A stretch of DNA of 64,000 bases from positions 2,463,501 through 2,527,500 of the forward strand of contig NZ_JAWXYB010000018.1 in the NCBI RefSeq assembly GCF_033842475.1. The letters run 5' to 3'. Every line of letters begins with the position of its first letter. Positions within the stretch are counted from its first letter, which is position 1. Below are positions 57,369 through 64,000 of the stretch, piece after piece. Source of the stretch: Acidiphilium acidophilum (lineage in GTDB: Bacteria > Pseudomonadota > Alphaproteobacteria > Acetobacterales > Acetobacteraceae). A model generated the notes under the pieces. It was not told where the DNA came from. It did no database searches and was given only the letters and a program-made list of their open reading frames with translations. A program made the translations under genes and the position numbers.

Positions 57369-58868
57369 ATGGGTAATATGGGCATGATGAATGCCATTGA
57401 TCCCCCGCTGTTCGGCCTGTCCCAACGCCAGCCCCCGGCCAATCTCGAGGCCGAGCAGGCCTTGCTTGGAGCCCTACTTGCCAACAACAAGGCTTATGAG
57501 CGGGTCTCGGAGTTCCTCGCTCCCGAGCATTTCGCCGACGCCGTGCATGGGCGGATTTTCGAGGCGATCGCCCGGCGCATCGAAGCCGGGCAACTGGCCG
57601 ATCCGGTGACGCTGCGCTCGACCTTCGAACATTCCGGCCTGCTGGATGAAGTCGGCGGTCCCGCCTATCTCGCGCAGCTACTATCGGCCATGGTCGGCAT
57701 CATCAATGCCGGGGATTACGGTCGGACGATCTATGATGCCTGGATCAGGCGCCAGCTGATCGATCTCGGCGAAGTGACCGTCAACCGCGCCTTCGGGGCC
57801 GAACCCGAACTCGACGGTTCATCGCAGATCGAGGCGGCGGAGCAGGCGCTGTTCGATCTGGCAACTCGCGGCGGCGCCGAAGGCAGCGCGATGAGCTTCG
57901 AGACCGCACTCACCATGGCAATCGATACGGCAGCCAAGGCGTTCGAGCGCGACGGCAAGGTGTCGGGACTGACCACCGGACTGACCGACCTCGACAACAA
58001 AACCGGCGGCCTCCACCCCTCCGATTTGCTGATTCTCGCCGGACGCCCCGGCATGGGCAAGACCGCTCTGGCGACCAAGATTGCCTACGGTGCGGCCCAG
58101 GCTCTCCTGAATGAGGCACGGGTGGATAATGCCAACGCCGAGGCCAAGCAGGCAGTGGTGATTTTTTCGCTCGAAATGAGCGCCGAGCAACTCGCGACCC
58201 GCTTGCTCGCCGAAGAAGCGCGGGTTTCCTCGGATCGTATCCGGCGGGGCGAGATCGGCCAGAAGGATTTCGACAATTTTGTCGCCGTGTCACGGCGGAT
58301 TTCGCGCCTGCCGCTGGTGATCGACGATACCCCGGCAATCACCCTTTCCGCCATGAGGACGCGCTGCCGTCGACTCAAGCGCACACGCGGGCTTGCGCTC
58401 ATCGTGGTCGATTACCTCCAGTTGATGCGACCCGCCGCCGGGACCAAACCGGACAACCGGGTGCTGGAAATCAGCCAGATCACCCAGGGTCTCAAGGCGA
58501 TCGCCAAGGAACTGGTCGTACCGGTGCTGGCCCTGTCGCAGCTGTCGCGCGCCGTCGAATCCCGCGAGGACAAGCGGCCTCAACTGTCCGACCTTCGGGA
58601 GTCGGGCACGATCGAGCAGGATGCTGATGCGGTGATGTTCGTTTATCGCGACGAATACTATCTGCAGATGCGCATGCCCAAGCCGACCGACATGAAGGAC
58701 GCCGATTTCCAGACGGCGTTGGATGACTGGCAACGCAAGATGGAACTGGTTCACAACAAGGCGGAATTGCTGCTTGCCAAGCAGCGACATGGGCCCACCG
58801 GGACGATCCAGTTATTTTTTGAAGCCGAATTTACTCGATTTGCCGATCTGGACACCCAACATGAATAA
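57369..58868 (+). CDS. dnaB: Replicative DNA helicase DnaB
   Basis: 499 residues. The N-terminal primase-interaction domain starts LEAEQALLGALLANNKAYER. The RecA-like motor has Walker A GRPGMGKTAL (about residue 225), Walker B IVVDYLQLM (about 345) and the arginine-finger segment near ELVVPVLALSQLSRAVESR. No intein is present. Clustered ATGs (57369, 57378, 57384, 57387) leave the exact start open. It heads an apparent plus-strand unit with the EcsC, alr and mla genes. Confidence 0.95.
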   Translation: MGNMGMMNAIDPPLFGLSQRQPPANLEAEQALLGALLANNKAYERVSEFLAPEHFADAVHGRIFEAIARRIEAGQLADPVTLRSTFEHSGLLDEVGGPAYLAQLLSAMVGIINAGDYGRTIYDAWIRRQLIDLGEVTVNRAFGAEPELDGSSQIEAAEQALFDLATRGGAEGSAMSFETALTMAIDTAAKAFERDGKVSGLTTGLTDLDNKTGGLHPSDLLILAGRPGMGKTALATKIAYGAAQALLNEARVDNANAEAKQAVVIFSLEMSAEQLATRLLAEEARVSSDRIRRGEIGQKDFDNFVAVSRRISRLPLVIDDTPAITLSAMRTRCRRLKRTRGLALIVVDYLQLMRPAAGTKPDNRVLEISQITQGLKAIAKELVVPVLALSQLSRAVESREDKRPQLSDLRESGTIEQDADAVMFVYRDEYYLQMRMPKPTDMKDADFQTALDDWQRKMELVHNKAELLLAKQRHGPTGTIQLFFEAEFTRFADLDTQHE

Positions 58869-58897
58869 TCTCGGATCGGGAAAAAGGACTCCACCCT

Positions 58898-59713
58898 ATG
58901 GCGACAATGATCGGCAACAACGCTTGCGCAGGTTTTTCAGAGGCTGACCGCCTTCTGGTCGATCAGGCGGCCGCCCGCTTCGTCGCCTCGCGCGGTCTGT
59001 TCACCCGCGCGCTCAACCGGGTGGGTCGTACCGCAGGCAGTGCGGTCGAGCGGGCGATCAACTGGATTGCGCCGAATGGTCGGCGCGCGGTCGAGGAATA
59101 TGCCTCTGAAGCCATGTGGTCGCTGCTCAGCGCGTCGCGTTTCGGGCTGGCGGGCAAGCATGTGGGTGTCGCGCCCGAACAGCGTTACCGAAATGCGGTT
59201 GCGGTGAGCGGGGCGCTGTCCGGGTTATCGGGGGGCGTGTTGGGACTTGCCGACATTCCCTTCACGATGACGATGATGTTCCGCTCGATTGCCGAAATCG
59301 CCCGCAGCCATGGCGAGGATCTCGATGATTTCGAAACCCGCCGCGCCTGCCTCGAAGTGTTCGGTTTCGGCACCATCCGTGATGAAAACGAGGATATCGA
59401 GGCGAGCTACTGGGCGGTGCGCGGCGCCATGACCCATGCACCGATCTCGATTTTTCTGCGAACCGTGGCCTCGCGGTTTTCGGTCGTGATGTCCGATCAG
59501 GTGCTGGCCTCGATGGTTCCGGTCGTCGGCGCGGTGGCCGGTGCGGGAGTGAACTACCTGTTCATGGGCTATTTTCAGACGATGGCGCAGGTTCATTTCA
59601 CGCTTCGGTCGCTCGAACGGAAATATGGCGATGCCGAGGCCGTGCGCGCCTGTTTCGATCGACATGTCGAGGAATACCGGCAGCGAAAACATCTGTTTCG
59701 TAATGCCGCCTGA
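58898..59713 (+). CDS. EcsC family protein
   Basis: 271 residues, preceded by AAAAAGGA. Contains the EcsC-type core: GALSGLSGGVLGLADIPFTM, MTMMFRSIAEIARSHGEDLD and a Gly-rich helix VVGAVAGAGVNYLFMGYFQT. These proteins are predicted membrane-associated with unknown biochemical role, named after a Bacillus ABC-transporter operon member. It starts 29 bases after dnaB and ends 14 bases before alr, so it is probably co-transcribed with both. Confidence 0.8.
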   Translation: MATMIGNNACAGFSEADRLLVDQAAARFVASRGLFTRALNRVGRTAGSAVERAINWIAPNGRRAVEEYASEAMWSLLSASRFGLAGKHVGVAPEQRYRNAVAVSGALSGLSGGVLGLADIPFTMTMMFRSIAEIARSHGEDLDDFETRRACLEVFGFGTIRDENEDIEASYWAVRGAMTHAPISIFLRTVASRFSVVMSDQVLASMVPVVGAVAGAGVNYLFMGYFQTMAQVHFTLRSLERKYGDAEAVRACFDRHVEEYRQRKHLFRNAA

Positions 59714-59727
59714 GCCTGCCTGACCGG

Positions 59728-60804
59728 ATGTTTGCGCCGACTCTTACGATCGATGTCGGTGCGGTGATCGCGAACTGGTCGCGTCTCGCCGCACGCCACG
59801 CCGGCGAGACCGCCGCCGTATTGAAGGCGGATGCCTACGGTCTTGGTGCGGCCCTGATTGGACCCGCTCTTGCACAAGCCGGATGCCGACGATTTTTCGT
59901 CGCGACCGCAGATGAAGGCGCTGCACTCCGTAGCGTGCTGCCAACCGCATGGATCGCGGTGCTGAACGGATGTCCGCCGGGTGCCGAACGCGATTTCGCC
60001 GGCCATAGCCTGATCCCCGCTTTGAACTCCCTGGCCGACGCAATCCGGTGGAGTGATGCCGCGCATAAATCGGACAGGCGGTTTCCGGCTCTGCTTCACG
60101 TGGACACCGGGATGAACCGCCTCGGAGTCGACAGCGCCGATCTCGCCCGGCTTGTTACCGAACCGGAGCGTATTGGAGGCGCTTCCCTGCAATACGTCAT
60201 GAGTCACCTCATTTCGGCGGAACGCCCCGAAGCTGCCGAAACAGAAATCCAGGCCAAACGCTTCGCAGCAGTGGCTGCTTCGTTTCCAGGACTCAGAACG
60301 AGTTTTGCGAACTCTGCGGGGCTGTTTCTCGGCCCGGATTTCGCCTCCGATCTCGCACGTCCGGGGATCGCGCTGTACGGTGGTAATCCGACACCGGGCT
60401 CGGCCAATCCGATGCGTCCCGTCGTCCATCTCGCAGCTCCGATCGTGCAGGTTCGGGCCATCGAGGCCGGAGAGACGGTCGGCTATGATGCGAGCTGGCA
60501 GGCAATGCGCCCCTCCCGGATCGCCACTATCGCAGTCGGTTACGCCGACGGCATGCCCCGGGCCTTGGCCGGCCGCCTTGTTGCACAGCATCAGGGCCGC
60601 GGCATTCGGTCCGTCGGCCGGATCTCGATGGATCTGATGACATTCGATGTCACCGATTATCCGGATATCTTGGTGGGCGACGCTATCGAGTTGATCGGCC
60701 CCAACCACGGAATCGACGACATCGCGACCGAAGCCGGCACGATCGGCTACGAGATTCTGACCAGCCTGGGGCGCCGCTATCGGCGCGTCGCAAAATCGGT
60801 ATAA
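59728..60804 (+). CDS. alr: Alanine racemase
   Basis: 358 residues. The PLP-binding lysine is K33 in VLKADAYGLG, and the second catalytic residue is Tyr in ETVGYDASW. HVDTGMNRLGVD, FANSAGLFLG and RIATIAVGYADGMPRAL are further family blocks. It provides D-alanine for peptidoglycan. The start lies 14 bases after the EcsC gene and the stop 7 bases before mlaE. Confidence 0.94.
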   Translation: MFAPTLTIDVGAVIANWSRLAARHAGETAAVLKADAYGLGAALIGPALAQAGCRRFFVATADEGAALRSVLPTAWIAVLNGCPPGAERDFAGHSLIPALNSLADAIRWSDAAHKSDRRFPALLHVDTGMNRLGVDSADLARLVTEPERIGGASLQYVMSHLISAERPEAAETEIQAKRFAAVAASFPGLRTSFANSAGLFLGPDFASDLARPGIALYGGNPTPGSANPMRPVVHLAAPIVQVRAIEAGETVGYDASWQAMRPSRIATIAVGYADGMPRALAGRLVAQHQGRGIRSVGRISMDLMTFDVTDYPDILVGDAIELIGPNHGIDDIATEAGTIGYEILTSLGRRYRRVAKSV

Positions 60805-60811
60805 TCAACAC

Positions 60812-61597
60812 ATGAACCTCGTGCTCGATCCGGTGGCCACGCTCGGCCGATTTGTCCTTTCCATCATCACTCTGCTTGGCGAACTGGCGATATTCACTGT
60901 CGCGGCGCTGGCAGGTTTATTTCGCCCGCCATTCTATTTGCGTAATTTCGGGCGGGCCTTGATGGAGATCGGTTTTTTCAGCCTGCCCGTGGTGGCCCTG
61001 ACCGCTGTGTTCACGGGTATGGTACTGGCACTGCAGAGCTATGTCGGGTTCTCCCGGTTCGACAGTTCGAGTGTAATCGCAAGCGTCGTCGTCTTGTCGC
61101 TTACGCGGGAACTCGGACCGGTTTTGGCCGGGTTGATGGTTGCCGGCCGCGCCGGTTCCGCCATGGCAGCCGAACTGGGGACCATGCGCGTCACCGACCA
61201 GATCGATGCGCTCTCGACGCTTTCGACCGATCCGATGCGCTACCTTGTGACACCACGACTCCTCGCCGGCGTGATCGCGCTGCCGTTGCTGGTTGTCGTC
61301 GCCGATATTCTGGGGGTGGCAGGCGGCTTTCTGGTATCAACGGTACGGCTCGGCTTCGACCCGACCGCGTATCTACAGGATACGTTGAGCTATCTTAAAG
61401 CGGCGGACGTGGTTTCGGGATTGATCAAATCAGCCGTGTTCGGCTTCATCATCGCGTTGATGGGATGTTTCCATGGCTATCGCTCACGCGGCGGTGCGCA
61501 AGGCGTCGGCGGCGCAACCACTGCCGCCGTGGTCTCCGCTTCCATCATGATCCTTGCTTTCGATTATGTCTTGACCCAGGCCTTCTTCACCCCCTGA
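60812..61597 (+). CDS. mlaE: MlaE-type ABC transporter permease
   Basis: 261 residues with about five membrane helices and the MlaE signature VLSLTRELGPVLAGLMVAGR plus AGSAMAAELGTMRVTDQIDA. These permeases move phospholipids or other lipids between the membranes with an MlaF ATPase and an MCE-domain MlaD. Only the ATPase is nearby. It is 7 bases after alr. Confidence 0.9.
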   Translation: MNLVLDPVATLGRFVLSIITLLGELAIFTVAALAGLFRPPFYLRNFGRALMEIGFFSLPVVALTAVFTGMVLALQSYVGFSRFDSSSVIASVVVLSLTRELGPVLAGLMVAGRAGSAMAAELGTMRVTDQIDALSTLSTDPMRYLVTPRLLAGVIALPLLVVVADILGVAGGFLVSTVRLGFDPTAYLQDTLSYLKAADVVSGLIKSAVFGFIIALMGCFHGYRSRGGAQGVGGATTAAVVSASIMILAFDYVLTQAFFTP

Positions 61598-61697
61598 GCA
61601 TAATCATCATCGACGGCGATCAACCCATCTTTATGGCGCTCATGCGACGATCGCGTCGGCGCGCACCGGACATCAAACTGGAGGCGTCAGTCGCGCC

Positions 61698-62483
61698 ATG
61701 AGCCAATCCCCCGCAAATCAACCAAAAATTCGCATCCGCGGCCTGAAAAAGGCATTCGGTGCCAAACGCGTGCTCGACGGCATCGACCTCGATGTAATGC
61801 CGGGGACCGGCATGGTTATCATCGGCGGGTCCGGCACGGGAAAATCCGTGCTTCTGAAATGCATTCTGGGCATGATCCGGCCGGATGCGGGTGAAATCCT
61901 GATCGACGGCGAAGACGTCTTGAAGGCAAAGCCGGCGCGTGCCCGGGTATTGCGTGATCAGATCGGCATGTTGTTTCAGAACGGCGCCTTGTTCGATAGT
62001 CGCACGGTATGGGAGAACGTTGCGTTCGGGCTTCTGGCCCGGGGCAAGGTGACCCGTTCGGAAGCGCGTACTGTCGCGGCACGAGTGCTCTCACAAGTCG
62101 GGCTCGATGCGAGTGTGGGCGATCTTTCCCCCGCCGAACTCTCGGGCGGCATGCAGAAGCGGGTTGCCCTCGCCCGTGCGATCGCAGCCGAACCCTCGAT
62201 CATGTTTTTCGACGAACCGACCACCGGTCTCGACCCGATCATGGGCGCGGTGATCGACGGCCTGATCGTCGATTGCGTCAAGCGCCTTGGATCCACCTCG
62301 ATTGCAATCACCCATGACATGGCGAGCGCGGCTCGGATTGGCGATCGGATCGCCATGCTGCTCGACGGTAAATTGATCTGGCAAGGCGATGCCGCGTCGG
62401 TGATGAACAGCGGCAACCCCATGGTCGACCAATTCGTTCACGGCCGTAGTGAGGGGCCGATAAAGATGGCGTTGCGAAAGTGA
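61698..62483 (+). CDS. mlaF: MlaF-type ABC transporter ATPase
   Basis: 261 residues with Walker A GGSGTGKS (43-50), Q-loop in GMLFQNGALFDSRTVWENVA (the Mla-type sequence), signature LSGGMQKRVALARAI and Walker B IMFFDEPTTGLDPI. H-loop is in ITHDMASA. It energises MlaE, lying 100 bases downstream of it. No MCE protein (mlaD) or mlaB/C follows before the terminator, so the partner must be elsewhere. Confidence 0.9.
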   Translation: MSQSPANQPKIRIRGLKKAFGAKRVLDGIDLDVMPGTGMVIIGGSGTGKSVLLKCILGMIRPDAGEILIDGEDVLKAKPARARVLRDQIGMLFQNGALFDSRTVWENVAFGLLARGKVTRSEARTVAARVLSQVGLDASVGDLSPAELSGGMQKRVALARAIAAEPSIMFFDEPTTGLDPIMGAVIDGLIVDCVKRLGSTSIAITHDMASAARIGDRIAMLLDGKLIWQGDAASVMNSGNPMVDQFVHGRSEGPIKMALRK

Positions 62484-62527
62484 TGATACGGGGCGAAACC
62501 TATCGACGCGTTGATCCGTGACCAAAA

Positions 62528-62554
62528 AAAACCCGGGACGATGTCCCGGGTTTT
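62528..62554. terminator. Bidirectional rho-independent terminator
   Basis: AAAACCCGGGAC (62528-62539) pairs perfectly with GTCCCGGGTTTT (62543-62554) around GAT, flanked by A-runs on the left and T on the right. It sits between the convergent mlaF and beta-roll genes and should stop transcripts from both sides. Confidence 0.92.
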
Positions 62555-62576
62555 GCCGTTATATCGATTGCAGATA

Positions 62577-63797
62577 TCAGGCGATCGAACTCGTACCGAT
62601 CGAGCCTTGGATGCTTGCCGCAGAAACACCGGTCAGGGTGATGTGCGTACCGTCGCTCAGAGTGACCAACGCTCCCGGCGAGCCACTTGTGGTAACCTGA
62701 GTGATCGCGGCAATGTTGGTGCCGTCGACCGCGAACAGTTGACTGGTCTTGCCGAAATTCGTGATCACGTCGTTGCCGCCGGAATTGCCGGAGGTTCCGA
62801 AGAAAAAGATGTTCGACGAACCCGTCATGGTCGAGCCGGTCATGGTTGCCGAACCAGTCGACCCGAAGAAATACTGGGTGTCCTTACCGGAACCCATCAT
62901 GACGTCCGTTCCGCTGCCCGCGGCGAAAAGGTTGGTGCCCGTAACCGACGTCGCCATAAGCGTCTCATTGCCCGAACCGGCGAAGAGATAATTGGCACCA
63001 CTCGAGCTTGTCGCGCCACCGCCGCCGGCCACCAATGTGTCATTGTTGCCGCCGCCGACAAGGAAGACGCTGCCGTTGCCGCCGACCAGCGAGTTACTGC
63101 CGGAGGTACCGCCGATGAACGTGCCGCCGCCGTTACCGCCAAATACCGTGGCCTTACCAGCACCGGCATTCATTGAGCCGGCAACCGACCCGTTGATGAA
63201 ATCGACACTGCCGGCATAGCCGGTCGGTGTTCCCGCGTAGACTGAGGCAGAACCTGTCGCGACGACCGTGTTCGAACCGGCATATGTTTTGACGGTATCC
63301 TCACCGGCGCTGACCGTAACGGCAGTGTTACCGAGCATATTGATTGTATCAGTCCCACCGGCCGCGACAACACTGTTCTTACCAGTGCCGGTGAAGAGAT
63401 CGACGTTACTCGATGCCCCGAGAAGATAATTGGCGTTAGTTGCGCCACTGCCATTGAGCGTCAATGCGCCGGGAGCCTGCACCACAACTGAACTGTAGAT
63501 ACTCGATACACCGACGACATTCGAAACCGAACCCGCCGTCGTTGCCCCCACCGAATCGGTGTTGGACAGGACGAGGAGATTGCCGGTGCCGGAAACCGTG
63601 GAGCCGTAGACCGAACCATTCGCGAGATCACTGTTGGTCAGACCTTCAGTTCCACCAACTACGCTGAGACTGAGAGCACTCAGCGACGATTGCAGGCTGG
63701 TCAATGCAGACGTCGAAAGGCCCGACACCGGGACACTGACAGTGCCTGAAATCGTCGTGTTGTTGACACCGCCTACAACCGTAACGGAACTACTCAT
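62577..63797 (-). CDS. Secreted glycine-rich beta-roll protein, type I secretion candidate
   Basis: 406 residues, very rich in Gly, Ser, Thr, Asn and Val, almost no Lys/Arg and no cysteine. The middle (about 110-330) is a run of degenerate RTX-like units such as VGGGNNDTLVAGGGG, FAGSGNETLMA and AAGSGTDVMMGSGKD. The end (NDVITNFGKTSQLFAVDG, ALVTLSDGTHITLTGVSAAS, short hydrophobic tail) resembles the C-terminal secretion region of type I exported proteins. No Sec signal is seen. GGAGG lies well placed before ATG 63797. Function unknown; surface or biofilm matrix protein is a guess. Confidence 0.7.
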   Translation of the reverse strand: MSSSVTVVGGVNNTTISGTVSVPVSGLSTSALTSLQSSLSALSLSVVGGTEGLTNSDLANGSVYGSTVSGTGNLLVLSNTDSVGATTAGSVSNVVGVSSIYSSVVVQAPGALTLNGSGATNANYLLGASSNVDLFTGTGKNSVVAAGGTDTINMLGNTAVTVSAGEDTVKTYAGSNTVVATGSASVYAGTPTGYAGSVDFINGSVAGSMNAGAGKATVFGGNGGGTFIGGTSGSNSLVGGNGSVFLVGGGNNDTLVAGGGGATSSSGANYLFAGSGNETLMATSVTGTNLFAAGSGTDVMMGSGKDTQYFFGSTGSATMTGSTMTGSSNIFFFGTSGNSGGNDVITNFGKTSQLFAVDGTNIAAITQVTTSGSPGALVTLSDGTHITLTGVSAASIQGSIGTSSIA

Positions 63798-64000
63798 CGG
63801 GAAGCCTCCAAAAACTTAATTTATGGTTTCCAGATAACTGACCCGATGCTGCAAAGCAAGGAAAACTTCACGGTCATTTATTAACTTCTGATGGCACCCA
63901 GACTAACCAGCACCAGAAAACCGCAATATATGCCTCATTTTCGGGCAACCCCTTGCCGGTAACGGAAAGCCTCCCTTCCAGATCATTACGTTTCCTGCAG
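63798..64000. other. Upstream region of the beta-roll gene
   Basis: About 200 bases, noticeably AT-richer than the coding DNA, reaching the window edge. It holds the GGAGG ribosome site of the beta-roll gene and presumably its promoter; no gene is visible on either strand. Confidence 0.4.

Overview
The window is GC-rich alphaproteobacterial chromosome. A transaldolase/phosphoglucose-isomerase fusion inside a pentose-phosphate operon, the alphaproteobacterial S10-spc-alpha gene order, an ars operon and a dense IS load fit an acidophilic member of the Acetobacteraceae (Acidiphilium-like). That placement is inference from gene content, not a database match.

Layout. 1-5120: an iron-exporter pair (fetB cut by the window edge, fetA), an M20 dipeptidase, and two tandem GNAT acetyltransferases, the first split by an IS256-family element. 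5115-16132 (minus): a sugar operon running ROK/polyphosphate glucokinase, tal-pgi, gnd, zwf, a HAD phosphatase, pgl, an rpiA-gntK fusion and a GH15 glucosidase. Together these could take glucan or trehalose glucose to glucose-6-P, through the oxidative pentose phosphate pathway to ribose-5-P, and back through the non-oxidative branch. 16295-19637 (plus): lepA, rmuC and tRNA-Ser(GGA). 19817-29541: a nested insertion-sequence graveyard containing IS630 remnants, a decayed IS256 element, an IS21 element, a second IS21-like element of four genes inserted in the first, and a fresh IS256 copy inserted in that one, then IS5 and IS256 scraps. 29628-33834: oligoendopeptidase F coupled to an ABC exporter, a possible micro-ORF with a near-perfect Shine-Dalgarno, and a small lipoprotein.

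33923-50471 (minus): the str-S10-spc-alpha ribosomal superoperon from rpsL to rplQ with tuf, secY, adk and rpoA; fusA is missing from its usual place between rpsG and tuf. 50976-53782 (minus): arsR-arsC-arsB-arsH with a perfect palindromic candidate operator over the arsR start. 53823-57215: two divergent aldo/keto reductases and a membrane diguanylate cyclase. 57369-62483 (plus): dnaB, an EcsC-family protein, alanine racemase and an MlaE/MlaF-type lipid transporter pair, closed by a strong terminator shared with a convergent gene for a secreted glycine-rich beta-roll protein (62577-63797).

Most notable: the RpiA-GntK fusion; a four-gene IS21-like transposon carrying a zinc-ribbon gene, a 79-codon gene and a three-way-junction RNA fold; two identical direct IS256 copies bracketing the sugar operon; and an AT-rich hairpin repeat family that also sits between rplO and secY.
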